Below, in pieces: positions 15,481-24,552 of a DNA stretch of 64,000 nt; positions within the stretch are counted from its first letter, which is position 1, and every line of letters begins with the position of its first letter. The position numbers and the translations under genes are program-made. The DNA lies in NCBI RefSeq assembly GCF_052118845.1, contig NZ_JBQKGJ010000004.1, positions 62,001 to 126,000 on the forward strand, given 5' to 3'. Source of the stretch: Bilifractor sp002394235 (GTDB taxonomy: Bacteria; Bacillota; Clostridia; Lachnospirales; Lachnospiraceae). The notes under the pieces are model-generated. The model did no database searches. It worked only from the letters and a program-made list of their open reading frames with translations, and was not told the origin of the DNA.

Positions 15481-17169
15481 GTGAAGATGACATTTTTCTC
15501 TTTTTTACATCGTAAACCAGGCGAAAGCAGCGAACTGACCAGAAAAAGGAACAGCTTGCGCTATAAGCTCTTCCAGTATATGTTTCTTCTCGCCGTACTT
15601 CTGATGGCTGCGTTCCTGATCGGACTGTCCGTCATCGTTACCGCGCTGAGGCAAAGGAACACTTTTCGTTCTTCCCTGCAAATGCAGATGACGGTCTTTT
15701 CACAGGATATCTCTTCCGAATTTGAGACATTGGAGGCAACTGGGTTTCAGATGTCGCTTTCTGTTACAGAACAGATCCGAAACTACCTCAACGGAAGACA
15801 TATCTCTTTTTCGGAGATCAATGACTCCGAAACAGATCTGAAAGCACTCCAGGAATTTTTGTTCGATACGATAAGAGATAAGCTTCTTCAGACAGACAGT
15901 TCCGGCGCATTTCTGCTGCTTGACGCTACCGTCAATACAAGCCTGACCGAAGCGGATTGCTCAAGGTCAGGCCTGTATATACGCAAAAGCTCTCCCGACT
16001 CCGATTCTGAGCTTCTTCTCTATCGCGGAATCACGGAAATCGGCAAGAAAAACAATGTCATGCCACATCGGAAATGGACCCTGGAATTTCACACACAGAA
16101 CTTCCCCGGGTATGACACCTGGAAAAGCAGCGTGCAGCCGGACACCTGCAGCTTCAGTGATATTTTTGTCCTGCCCGGAACCTCGGATAAGGTACTGCTC
16201 CTGCTGTTTCCGCTTTTTTCTCCTGACGGAACTTTTATCGGCGTCTGCGGCTTTGAGGTGAATGACAGCTTTTTTCGACAGAAAATAGCCCAGCCCACTA
16301 CCCTGAGTCATCTCACCTGCATTCTTGCAGATATTCACAATGCTCCGGAAGGACAGAACTCCGGCACTCTGAAAATTGATCCAGCAAATTCTATGTCCTG
16401 CGGAACCACCGACGGATACTACCTTGCCCCTGCCGGTACGCTGACCGTCACCAAAAAGCTCTCCGAAAAGCAGGTACTCTGTACGGACCGCGTTACTTCC
16501 TATCTTGGAATCACAGAGAAGGTAAAGCTTGCCGGGCTCAATGAGTGGTTCCGCGCTTATATCCTCATTCCGCTTCGTGATTATCAGCAGATGGTTTTCC
16601 GTGAAGCCGCCGAGGTCCTTCTGATCTTCGCTGTCCTCCTTTGTCTCTCTCTGCTCTGCTGCCGTTATTTCAGCCGGCGTCTTTTGAACCCGATTCTGAA
16701 AAACCTCGAACAGCTGAAGAACAGAGAGCAAACAGACACAGCTGAAATGATTCCCGAAATCGCTGAGCTATTTACTCTGTTCTCGGAAATAGAAAATGAC
16801 AGGAAAGCGGAAACCTCCGCGTTGGAAAATGAAATAGAAAACGCCCGCAAAGAGCTCAGCCGTGTGAACAGGGAATATGATGATGCCAAGCGGGAACTCT
16901 CCCGCCTGGTGTACGCACGTAAAAAAGAAGTGGATCCGGAAAGCTATCAGCTGTTTCTGAACGGACTGAACACCTTAACACGGACCGAAAAGAAAATTTT
17001 CCTCCTCTATCTGTCCGGAAAGGGAACCAAAGAGATTATGGAGGAAAACAACATCAAGGAAAGCACCCTCCGCTACCATAACCGCAATATCTACAGCAAG
17101 CTCGGAATAAATTCTATGAAGCAGCTTCTGCGTTACGCTGCTATTATGAACGGAGATACTTCCGATTAA
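15481..17169 (+). CDS. Membrane-anchored sensor with C-terminal LuxR-type DNA-binding domain
   Basis: 562 residues. TM1 about 31-54, an extracytoplasmic Cache-like sensor domain to about 370, TM2 about 371-395, a charged coiled coil about 425-480 (EIENDRKAETSALENEIENA), and a LuxR helix-turn-helix at 497-560 (LTRTEKKIFLLYLSGKGT, IKESTLRYHNRNIYSKL). No kinase or receiver domain is visible, so it is a one-component transmembrane regulator. GTG 15481 is chosen because AAAGGAG sits six bases before it; the ATG at 15475 abuts the site. It follows the solute-binding protein gene by 12 bases, suggesting a binding protein-sensor pair. Confidence 0.85.
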   Translation: MKMTFFSFLHRKPGESSELTRKRNSLRYKLFQYMFLLAVLLMAAFLIGLSVIVTALRQRNTFRSSLQMQMTVFSQDISSEFETLEATGFQMSLSVTEQIRNYLNGRHISFSEINDSETDLKALQEFLFDTIRDKLLQTDSSGAFLLLDATVNTSLTEADCSRSGLYIRKSSPDSDSELLLYRGITEIGKKNNVMPHRKWTLEFHTQNFPGYDTWKSSVQPDTCSFSDIFVLPGTSDKVLLLLFPLFSPDGTFIGVCGFEVNDSFFRQKIAQPTTLSHLTCILADIHNAPEGQNSGTLKIDPANSMSCGTTDGYYLAPAGTLTVTKKLSEKQVLCTDRVTSYLGITEKVKLAGLNEWFRAYILIPLRDYQQMVFREAAEVLLIFAVLLCLSLLCCRYFSRRLLNPILKNLEQLKNREQTDTAEMIPEIAELFTLFSEIENDRKAETSALENEIENARKELSRVNREYDDAKRELSRLVYARKKEVDPESYQLFLNGLNTLTRTEKKIFLLYLSGKGTKEIMEENNIKESTLRYHNRNIYSKLGINSMKQLLRYAAIMNGDTSD

Positions 17170-17178
17170 TTCCAACCG

Positions 17179-17213
17179 CCGGTAATGATCATCTCTTACA
17201 GCATCATTACCGG
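17179..17213. terminator. Stem-loop between convergent genes
   Basis: Arms CCGGTAATGAT and ATCATTACCGG around a 13-base loop, between the convergent LuxR-type and Crp-type genes. No clear T run on either side, so termination is likely but not certain. Confidence 0.55.
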
Positions 17214-17245
17214 TCATAAGAACGTCTTGTGAAAAAAGCTGCCCT

Positions 17246-17965
17246 TTATTCCTTCCTGTAGTTCATACGCAAATTCTTCAGCATCGCAATATCTGTAACC
17301 TGTATTCTTCCTCTGCCGGCGCGGATCACTCCTTCGTCAGCGAGCCGCTTCAGCATCCGCGCCACGACCTCTCTGGAAGAATTGATATCTTTTGCAATCT
17401 GATCGTGTGTGACCGTGATTTCCGTGCTCCCGGTCTGTTCACATATCTCCACGATCCAGGCGGCTATGCGCTGGTCGATACGCAGGAACAGCACTTCCTG
17501 AAAGGTCCATGTCACGTCCGAAAAGCGCCTTGAAAGCAGCTCGTAAATCATACACCGGACATAGATATTACTCTCCTTCAGCCTTGCCAGCACATGGGCA
17601 GGAACAATCAGAATCCGGCATCTTTCCTCTGCCTCCATCTGCGTGTCAAAGGTAATTTGCGACACAACGCAGGACGCGGAGAGGACATCATCCTCTCCGG
17701 TACGCAGGTGATATAGTGTAATCTCCCGTCCCTCTTCTGACGTCAGAAATGTCCGGACAGATCCGGAAAGGATACGTATAAAACCCAGGCACTCATTTCC
17801 ACGTGAAAAAACCGTGCTGCCTTTATCGAAAATGCGGAGTATGATATGCTCACGAACCAGTTCTTGCTCCGCTTTTGTCAGCCTGCTCCAAAACGGCAGC
17901 GCAGCTATCAATTCTGCATTTTTCATTTTTGCAGGTATATCCTGCTTCTGTCCGTTATTCTCCAT
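17246..17965 (-). CDS. Crp/Fnr-family transcriptional regulator
   Basis: 239 residues: an N-terminal cyclic-nucleotide-binding-like domain (KGSTVFSRGNECLGFIRIL, GREITLYHLRTGED) and a C-terminal winged helix with VTHDQIAKDINSSREVVARM. No N-terminal Cys cluster, so it is not an iron-sulfur Fnr; single Cys residues in the sensor part could sense thiol state. It ends the trx-CoA-disulfide-reductase run. A TGTGAC-AAG-GTCACA site lies upstream of trxA at the position of a class II activator, so it probably controls this sulfur/redox operon and itself. GGGAG lies eight bases before the ATG. Confidence 0.88.
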   Translation of the reverse strand: MENNGQKQDIPAKMKNAELIAALPFWSRLTKAEQELVREHIILRIFDKGSTVFSRGNECLGFIRILSGSVRTFLTSEEGREITLYHLRTGEDDVLSASCVVSQITFDTQMEAEERCRILIVPAHVLARLKESNIYVRCMIYELLSRRFSDVTWTFQEVLFLRIDQRIAAWIVEICEQTGSTEITVTHDQIAKDINSSREVVARMLKRLADEGVIRAGRGRIQVTDIAMLKNLRMNYRKE

Positions 17966-18049
17966 ATACGCTGCTCCCTTTCACATACTCTTCCGGCATT
18001 TCTCGCTAACAGACTCTTTCTGTTTCAAATACTCTTCCAGCTTCCGTGA

Positions 18050-20635
18050 TTATATGAAAAGATTCACATTCGACTCCTCAGCATCTCCAAGGTAAGTGCC
18101 AACCCCGCCGATTTCCACACCGTCAATCAGCTCCTCTTTCCGTATCCCCATCACATCCATGCTCATCGAACAGGCTATGATTTTTACGCCGTTTTCCATA
18201 GCCTTTTTCATCATGTCCTCTAAGGAATCAATGTTCTTATCCTGCATAATCCGGCGCATCATGGCTGTTCCGACCCCGCCCATGTTCATATGGGACAGCT
18301 TCAGCTTTCCTGCCCCCTTCGGAAGCATTTTTCCAAACATCGCCTCTGCAGGTGCCTTTTTGATACCGGGCGCCTCCGGCTTCCGCAGTGCCGTAAGTCC
18401 CCAGAAAGTGAAGAACATGGTGACCGGGCGTCCCATAGCCAGGGCCCCGTTGGCAATGATAAACGCAGCCAGAACCTTATCCATATCACCGTCGAAAACG
18501 ATGATCGTCTTTCCCTGCGGTGTATTATTCATTATAACATGATCCTCGGATGTGGGAACACTGCTTCCCGGAACCGGCACAGCCGACCCTGTGCTGTTTC
18601 CCCTGCACAAAACAGCCACATAGTCCGTCCCCTTTTTCTCATTGGACAGTAGTGTATTCCCCGTGCGGCGGCACCATGAAATAATATCCTTTGCAAAGCC
18701 CGGATCCGATGCAGTCACCTCCAGAAGGTCACCATTTTCCATCTTTTCCATGGCGCGATAGACTTCCATAATCGGTCCCGGACACTGAAGCCCCGAACAG
18801 TTAATGCGGATCTGCTTCGCCTGTTTCCTCTTCTTGCAGCCCTCTGTCTCGTTCGCGCCGGATTCCGCTTCCGCCTGTCCTGTTTTTCTATCTGTGTGCA
18901 TGGTTTCCGGGTTTCTGTCATCCAACGCATCGAAACGGTCCTTTGCTCTTCCATTGCCGGCATTGCCCCCGTCTTCGCAGTCCGGATGAAGAGAACGGAA
19001 AAGTCTGGCGCCTCCCGGATAAACCTTAATATGCTCAAACCCGTGCTGTGAAAGGATTCTCGCCGCTGTATACGCCCGCACGCCAACCGCGCACATCACA
19101 ATATACGATTTCTTCCGATCCAGCTCATTCAGCCTACCTCGAAGCTCTCCCAGAGGAATGTTCACGGATTCCGCCGGAGCCCACGCAAGTCTCTCCGCCT
19201 CTTCCCTGACATCCAGAATGATCTCCCCGGCATCCGGTTTGGGATCGTCCCATTCAGAAAAAGCCACCAGCTTTCGGATCACGTTTTCCGCCGCAAAAGC
19301 TGCCATATTCACCGGATCCTTGGCGGAGGAATAAGGCGGCGCATACGCCAGTTCCAGATTTTTCAGCTCTGCAATTCCGCCTCCCAGCTGCATGACCGTC
19401 CCAATGGTATCAATTCTCTTGTCAACACCCTCTCCGCCTGCGATCTGGGCTCCAAAAATCTTCTTTCCGTCCGGAGAGAACAACAGCTTCAGGATCATAG
19501 GAATCGCGCCGGGATAATATCCTGCGTGAGAATTCTGGGTGATCACAACCTTCTCATAGTCCTTTCCCCGGACCATACCGCGGCGAATCAGCTTCTTTTC
19601 TCCTGCCCCGACAGAAGCAGCCGTAAGATCAAACACACGGGCAACGGAAGCTCCCTGTGTTCCTCTGTAGCTCTCCTTTCCCCCGGCGATATTGTCCGCC
19701 ACAATCCTGGCCTGCCGATTGGCCGGACCCGCCAGCGGAATCATTGTCTTCTCTCCGAAGACCGGATCGGTAACCTCTATCACATCCCCGGCAGCATAAA
19801 TATCCGGATCCGATGTATGAAGCTGCTCATCTACGCAGATTCCTCCTCTTTCATTGCACATCAGCCCGGCCTGTATGGCAAGCTGACTGTTCGGGCGCAC
19901 GCCTATAGAAAGAACCACAAAATCCGCAGAAAGCTCTTTTCCGCTCGACAGCTTTACAAATACCGTCTGCTCCTCCGTCCGGAACGAAGCGACCCCATCA
20001 GACAGATAAAGATCCACCCCGTTCTCCCGGATATTTTCTTCCAGAAGCATTGCCATTTCCCGGTCAAATGGGGCCATAACCTGATCAAGCGCTTCCACAA
20101 TAGAGACCTGCAGGCCTTCCTTTCGCAAATTCTCTGCTGTCTCCAGTCCGATAAATCCTCCGCCTACCACAATAGCCCTGCTGCTGCGGCCGTCTGCAGC
20201 CATCTCACGAATCTTTTCTGCATCTGGAACTGTCCAGAGCGTGAAAATCCGTTCCGAATCAATTCCCGGAATTCGAGGGCGCACCGGAGAAGATCCTGTC
20301 GCAATGACCAGCTTGTCGTAGTCCTCCTCATACGTACGGTTCGAAGCCAGATCAGTCACCGCAATCTTCTTCTGCTTCCTATCAATTGCTGTTACTTCAT
20401 TCCGAGTTCTTACATCTACCCGGAATCTCTCCCGAAGAACCTCTTCCTTTGTCACCAGAAGCGCATCCTTTGATTTGATCACATCTCCGACATAATACGG
20501 CAGCCCACAGTTTGCGTAGGAAATATACGGTCCTCTTTCCAGAAGAACAATCTCCGCGTTCTCATCCAGTCTTCGCAGGCGGGCAGCACAGCCTGCGCCT
20601 GCTGCCACTCCTCCGATAATCACAGTTTTATTCAT
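18050..20635 (-). CDS. CoA-disulfide reductase / rhodanese / TusA / DsrE fusion
   Basis: 861 residues, four modules. A pyridine nucleotide-disulfide oxidoreductase (about 1-445) with FAD motif IIGGVAAGAGCAARLRRL and redox Cys43 in YANCGLPYY; a rhodanese domain with Cys near 514 (IVMCAVGVRAYTAA); a TusA domain with NCSGLQCPGP near 618; and a DsrE-like domain (about 708-861) with ACSMSMDVMG. A charged low-complexity linker separates rhodanese and TusA. Such fusions move sulfane sulfur between modules and reduce CoA persulfides or polysulfides. The ATG at 20635 has AAAGGAG six bases upstream; the frame extends to 20866 without support. Thioredoxin, its likely reductant, is next upstream. Confidence 0.92.
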   Translation of the reverse strand: MNKTVIIGGVAAGAGCAARLRRLDENAEIVLLERGPYISYANCGLPYYVGDVIKSKDALLVTKEEVLRERFRVDVRTRNEVTAIDRKQKKIAVTDLASNRTYEEDYDKLVIATGSSPVRPRIPGIDSERIFTLWTVPDAEKIREMAADGRSSRAIVVGGGFIGLETAENLRKEGLQVSIVEALDQVMAPFDREMAMLLEENIRENGVDLYLSDGVASFRTEEQTVFVKLSSGKELSADFVVLSIGVRPNSQLAIQAGLMCNERGGICVDEQLHTSDPDIYAAGDVIEVTDPVFGEKTMIPLAGPANRQARIVADNIAGGKESYRGTQGASVARVFDLTAASVGAGEKKLIRRGMVRGKDYEKVVITQNSHAGYYPGAIPMILKLLFSPDGKKIFGAQIAGGEGVDKRIDTIGTVMQLGGGIAELKNLELAYAPPYSSAKDPVNMAAFAAENVIRKLVAFSEWDDPKPDAGEIILDVREEAERLAWAPAESVNIPLGELRGRLNELDRKKSYIVMCAVGVRAYTAARILSQHGFEHIKVYPGGARLFRSLHPDCEDGGNAGNGRAKDRFDALDDRNPETMHTDRKTGQAEAESGANETEGCKKRKQAKQIRINCSGLQCPGPIMEVYRAMEKMENGDLLEVTASDPGFAKDIISWCRRTGNTLLSNEKKGTDYVAVLCRGNSTGSAVPVPGSSVPTSEDHVIMNNTPQGKTIIVFDGDMDKVLAAFIIANGALAMGRPVTMFFTFWGLTALRKPEAPGIKKAPAEAMFGKMLPKGAGKLKLSHMNMGGVGTAMMRRIMQDKNIDSLEDMMKKAMENGVKIIACSMSMDVMGIRKEELIDGVEIGGVGTYLGDAEESNVNLFI

Positions 20636-20723
20636 TTTTGTCTCCTTTTCTACCGGCTTCATACCATACTTTTTTCTTCGGGTATTGCCACAGTCCGTCT
20701 GTTTTCTTTGTCTCCGTGCAGCA

Positions 20724-21038
20724 TTACAGACCAAGCAAATCTTCAATATTCTCCCTGGGCTGGACACCAACTGCGCTCGCCACTGCCTTTCCGCTCTTAA
20801 GAACAAGCAGGGTAGGAATACTGGAAATCCGATATGCCGATGCCAGCTCCGGTTCCTCATCCACATTTACCTTGCCGACCTTGTATTTTCCCTCTGCCTG
20901 CGCAGCCACTTCCGAAATAACCCCGGAAAGCATCCGGCAGGGTCCACACCAGGCTGCCCAGAAATCCAACAAAACCGGTACCTCGGACTGCAAAACCTCT
21001 CTCTGAAAATTATTCTTCGTGATTTTTATTTCCGCCAT
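20724..21038 (-). CDS. trxA: Thioredoxin
   Basis: 104-residue thioredoxin with the classic WCGPC active site in FWAAWCGPCRMLSG, the cis-Pro loop SIPTLLVLKSG, and VDEEPELASAYRI. Length and motifs are canonical. First gene of the operon that continues with the CoA-disulfide reductase fusion (88 bases on) and the Crp-type regulator. GAAAGGAG precedes the ATG. Here it likely delivers electrons to persulfide/disulfide intermediates of the fusion protein. Confidence 0.95.
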   Translation of the reverse strand: MAEIKITKNNFQREVLQSEVPVLLDFWAAWCGPCRMLSGVISEVAAQAEGKYKVGKVNVDEEPELASAYRISSIPTLLVLKSGKAVASAVGVQPRENIEDLLGL

Positions 21039-21100
21039 GATAAGCTCCTTTCTGCCCGACCGGGTCTTGAATAGGATTCAACGCTTTCTGATACACTTAC

Positions 21101-21140
21101 TCTATACCTTCTTGCGGGACATTTCTGTGACAAGGTCACA
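21101..21140 (-). promoter_or_regulatory. Crp-type operator and -10 box upstream of trxA
   Basis: Perfect inverted repeat TGTGAC-AAG-GTCACA at 21126-21140. On the minus strand TATAGA (21101-21106) follows, placing the operator centre about -39 from the predicted start, close to the class II activator position. The half-site spacing is one base shorter than the usual TGTGA-N6-TCACA. Confidence 0.6.
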
Positions 21141-21162
21141 TAACAGAAAAAAGATAACAAAT

Positions 21163-21196
21163 GATGCCGCCGGACCCTGACGGGTCCGGCGGCATC
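21163..21196 (-). terminator. Terminator of the DUF3592-like gene
   Basis: Fifteen-base GC-rich arms with a 4-base loop, followed on the minus strand by ATTTGTTATCTTTTTT. Lies 38 bases after the stop codon. Confidence 0.8.
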
Positions 21197-21233
21197 TTAA
21201 AACAATCTATCATTCAGTTTATATGATTCATTC

Positions 21234-21752
21234 TCATTCAATGGTATTCAGATCCACGGTATAGTCTCCCGGATCCTTGGAATGAAAGAAGACCTTTACA
21301 CGCTTGCCAATGATCTCCTTTCCGGGATATTCCTTCATGGAACGGCTTGTGAAGGTGTGCTCTACATGTTCCTTGAAATCGCGATATCTGCAGATCACAT
21401 AGTACTCAACCCCGGAAGAGGCATCTGCACGGAGGTTTCTCGTGATTCCGATTACGTCCGCAAAGATCCAGCCCCCGACAGGAATCCAGCTCGTATCCTC
21501 CTGCACCTGCTCTGCTCCGGAAGAATAAGAATTCTGCTCCGCAGCGCTGTTCTCCCCGTATTGCTGACGGTAAAGAATCGCCGGCGTGATTCCCAGCAAC
21601 AGGAGAACCGCACCGATCATCTGAAATCCGATGTATCTTACAGTACTGATACCCGCCTCACGAAATCCAAGAACAATCAGGCCTATACCGACCGCTCCCG
21701 CTATTCCTCCGAGAACTCTTAACCTTTCTAATCTCTTCTGCTTATTATCCAA
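21234..21752 (-). CDS. Small membrane protein, DUF3592-like
   Basis: 172 residues: two N-terminal membrane segments (about 14-30 and 41-60), then a Gln/Ser linker and an extracytoplasmic or cytosolic beta domain with WIPVGGWIFADVIGITRN, YYVICRYRD and GKRVKVFFHSKDPGDY. The last pattern (a conversion of a voltage-like or size-type field KVFFxxxDP) is typical of DUF3592-type proteins. Function unknown. It is alone between two terminators. Confidence 0.7.
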   Translation of the reverse strand: MDNKQKRLERLRVLGGIAGAVGIGLIVLGFREAGISTVRYIGFQMIGAVLLLLGITPAILYRQQYGENSAAEQNSYSSGAEQVQEDTSWIPVGGWIFADVIGITRNLRADASSGVEYYVICRYRDFKEHVEHTFTSRSMKEYPGKEIIGKRVKVFFHSKDPGDYTVDLNTIE

Positions 21753-21913
21753 AGTCTGCTCCTCTTCTTCTGGAAATTCCTCGTATTAAACGCGGAATAA
21801 ATTGTACGCTATCTATTCGTGTTAAATAATAATATAGCATCCTGCGAAAAAAAGTCAAGCCGACCGGTTCCATTTCACAATTTGTTCAGAAGCCGCTGTT
21901 CCGGCAAGGTCAA

Positions 21914-21983
21914 AAGAACGCCGTGTTTATCGCGATTCATCCCGCCACCTACTATAGAGGTAGGAATTTCCTGCTCACGGCGT
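21914..21983 (-). other. Structured element after feoB
   Basis: Outer arms ACGCCGTG/CACGGCGT (21976-21983 with 21918-21925) enclose an inner CCTAC/GTAGG stem (21951-21963). On the minus strand TTCTTTTG follows, so it can act as the feoB terminator. Its shape, a short CCTAC/GTAGG hairpin next to a GC stem, also resembles the right end of IS200/IS605-type elements; see findings. Confidence 0.45.
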
Positions 21984-21990
21984 GTTAGAT

Positions 21991-24399
21991 TCAGCCAATC
22001 CCGGCCAGCACACCGATTCCGTGAATCAGGAGCGCCATCAGCCAGGCAATGACGCACTGGAAAATCACCATTCCAACCGCCCATTTTCCTCCGAGTTCCC
22101 TGCGAACCGATGTGATGGCGGCAACACAGGGTGTATACAAAAGGCAGAACACCAGAAGCGAAGCAGCCGCCAACGGTGTAAGCGTTTTAAGCAGAGCAGC
22201 TGTACTTCCAAACAGCACATTCAACGTCGAAACCACACTCTCCTTTGCGAGGAAACCGGAAATAAGCGCTGTAGAAATTCTCCAGTCGCCGAATCCGAGC
22301 GGCGCAAAAATCGGTGCAATTCCTCCGGCAATAATCGCGAGGATACTCCTGGATGAATCCGCCGCAACCTGAAACTGCGGGGTAAAGGTCTGAAGGAACC
22401 AGATCACAATGCTCGCAATAAAGATAATGGAAAATGCTCTCTGCAGGAAATCCTTTGCCTTCTCCCAGAGAAGCTGCAGAACGCTCTTGGCGCCGGGCAT
22501 CCGGTAATTCGGAAGCTCCATGACAAACGGAACCGGTTCTCCCCGGAACAGCGTGCCCTTTGAAAGCAGTGCGACAAGAATACCGGTAAGCACTCCCAGA
22601 AAATACAGTCCGACCATGATCAGACCGCCTTTCCCCGGGAAAAATGCCGCGGTGAAGAATCCGTAGATCGGGAGCTTTGCCGTACAGCTCATAAACGGTG
22701 TGAGCATGATGGTCATCTTCCGGTCACGGTCTGACGGAAGCGTACGGCTCGCCATGACACCAGGCACCGTACAGCCGAATCCGATCAGCATCGGAACAAT
22801 GCTTCGGCCTGAAAGTCCCAGCTTCCGCAGCAGCTTATCCATGACAAAGGCAATCCGTGCCATATATCCCGTATCCTCCAGAAGAGACAGGAAAAAGAAT
22901 AATGTCACAATAATAGGAAGAAAGCTCAGCACACTTCCGACACCCGTGAAAATACCGTCGATGACAAGAGAATGCACGACCTCGTTGACATGGGCTGCAG
23001 TCATCGCATGATCAACCACTACAGTCAGAGCGTCTATTCCCCTTGCCATCGCATCCTGAAGAAACGCTCCGATCACATTGAATGTAAGCCAGAAAATCAA
23101 TGCCATTATACCGACAAATGCCGGTATCGCTGTGTATTTTCCCGTCAGGATCCGGTCAATCTTCTGACTTCTGAGCCGCTCTTTGCTCTCTCTCGGCTTA
23201 ACTACTGTCTCATCTACCAGATGCCGGATGAAATCAAACCGCATATCGGCAATCGCTGCCTTGCGGTCCAGACCCCTTTCCTTTTCCATCTGAATGATGA
23301 TGTGCTCGATCATCTCCTTTTCATTCTGCTCCAGCTTCAGGGCATTCTCAATTCTCTGATCTCCTTCCACCAGCTTCGTTGCCGCGAACCGCATCGGTAT
23401 ACCGGCTGCCTCCGCATGGTCCTCGATCAGATGCATGATTCCATGGATGCATCTGTGTACCGCTCCGCCGTCCTCGTCCTCACTGCAGAAGTCCTGCCTT
23501 CCGGGCCGCTCCTGATATTTTGCCACATGCAGTGCATGCTCGATCAGCTCCTCAATACCCTCATTCTTCGCGGCAGAGATCGGCACAACCGGAATTCCAA
23601 GCATCTCCTCCATCTTGTTGATATGGATGGAGCCGCCGTTTCCCTGTACCTCATCCATCATATTCAAGGCAAGAACCATCGGAACATCGAGCTCCATCAG
23701 CTGCATCGTGAGATACAGATTCCGCTCGATGTTCGTAGCATCTACGATGTTGATGATGCCCGTGGGATGCTCATTCAGAATAAACTGCCGGGAAACGATC
23801 TCTTCGCTTGTATAAGGCGAAAGGGAATAGATCCCGGGAAGATCTGTGACACTCGTGTTCGGATGATTCCGGATTGGCCCGCTCTTCTGGTCCACTGTAA
23901 CCCCGGGAAAATTCCCCACGTGCTGGTTCGCCCCGGTCAGCTGATTGAACAATGTTGTCTTGCCGCAGTTCTGATTTCCGGCCAGCGCAAAGGTCAGGGT
24001 TCTATCAGCCGGGAGCGGATGCTCTCCGGCCTTCACATGGTACTTGCCTCCCTCTCCGAGTCCCGGGTGCTCATATCTGCGCTGCTCTTCCCGTCTTCTC
24101 TTCGCCTCGTCATCCGCGGATACCGCGCGATTCACCGGTACCAGATCGATCTGCTCTGCATCCGAAAGCCGGATTGTCAGCTCATACCCGTGAATCTTCA
24201 CCTCCATAGGATCGCCCATCGGCGCGTACTTCACCAGCGTGACCTCTGCATCCGGAATCAGTCCCATATCCAGAAAATGCTGCCGAAGCGCACCTTCACC
24301 TCCAACTCTGGTGATCCGCCCGGTTTCGCCGATCTCCAGATCTCTCAGTGTCTTTCTCTTTTCTTTTTCTATGCTTGTCTTATCAGTTTTTGCTGCCAT
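21991..24399 (-). CDS. feoB: Ferrous iron transporter, FeoA-FeoB fusion
   Basis: 802 residues. An N-terminal FeoA SH3-like domain (about 17-92, TLRDLEIGETGRITRV, LTIRLSDAEQIDLVPV) is fused to FeoB. The GTPase has G1 GNQNCGKTT, G3 DLPG and G4 NMMD. Then a helical guanine-dissociation-inhibitor region and about eight membrane helices with the Cys-bearing motifs FGCTVPGVMASRTL and FMSCTAKLPIYGFFTAAFF, and CLLYTPCVAAI near the end. Imports Fe2+ across the inner membrane. FeoA and FeoB are usually separate; fusions occur in Clostridia and Bacteroidetes. Promoter and a DtxR-like operator lie just upstream. Confidence 0.95.
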   Translation of the reverse strand: MAAKTDKTSIEKEKRKTLRDLEIGETGRITRVGGEGALRQHFLDMGLIPDAEVTLVKYAPMGDPMEVKIHGYELTIRLSDAEQIDLVPVNRAVSADDEAKRRREEQRRYEHPGLGEGGKYHVKAGEHPLPADRTLTFALAGNQNCGKTTLFNQLTGANQHVGNFPGVTVDQKSGPIRNHPNTSVTDLPGIYSLSPYTSEEIVSRQFILNEHPTGIINIVDATNIERNLYLTMQLMELDVPMVLALNMMDEVQGNGGSIHINKMEEMLGIPVVPISAAKNEGIEELIEHALHVAKYQERPGRQDFCSEDEDGGAVHRCIHGIMHLIEDHAEAAGIPMRFAATKLVEGDQRIENALKLEQNEKEMIEHIIIQMEKERGLDRKAAIADMRFDFIRHLVDETVVKPRESKERLRSQKIDRILTGKYTAIPAFVGIMALIFWLTFNVIGAFLQDAMARGIDALTVVVDHAMTAAHVNEVVHSLVIDGIFTGVGSVLSFLPIIVTLFFFLSLLEDTGYMARIAFVMDKLLRKLGLSGRSIVPMLIGFGCTVPGVMASRTLPSDRDRKMTIMLTPFMSCTAKLPIYGFFTAAFFPGKGGLIMVGLYFLGVLTGILVALLSKGTLFRGEPVPFVMELPNYRMPGAKSVLQLLWEKAKDFLQRAFSIIFIASIVIWFLQTFTPQFQVAADSSRSILAIIAGGIAPIFAPLGFGDWRISTALISGFLAKESVVSTLNVLFGSTAALLKTLTPLAAASLLVFCLLYTPCVAAITSVRRELGGKWAVGMVIFQCVIAWLMALLIHGIGVLAGIG

Positions 24400-24428
24400 A
24401 CGAATTCCTGCTCATCTCCTGTAAAAAT

Positions 24429-24444
24429 GTTAGCTTAAACTTAC
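24429..24444. promoter_or_regulatory. Candidate iron-responsive (DtxR/IdeR-type) operator of feoB
   Basis: GTTAGCTTAAACTTAC, an imperfect palindrome (10 of 14 central positions symmetric) of the TTAGNTTAANCTAA type. It lies 11 bases downstream of the -10 box, where binding would block transcription. Confidence 0.5.
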
Positions 24445-24454
24445 TTTTGTAAAA

Positions 24455-24483
24455 ATCCTACAACAAGATCCTATATAAGTCAA
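24455..24483 (-). promoter_or_regulatory. feoB promoter
   Basis: On the minus strand TTGACT (24478-24483), 17-base spacer, TAGGAT (24455-24460), leading into the candidate iron operator. Confidence 0.6.
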
Positions 24484-24552
24484 GCCACGAATACAGGAAA
24501 CAGCCATGCAATATATCGCACTGCACGCTGAATAAGCCACGGATCCATACGC

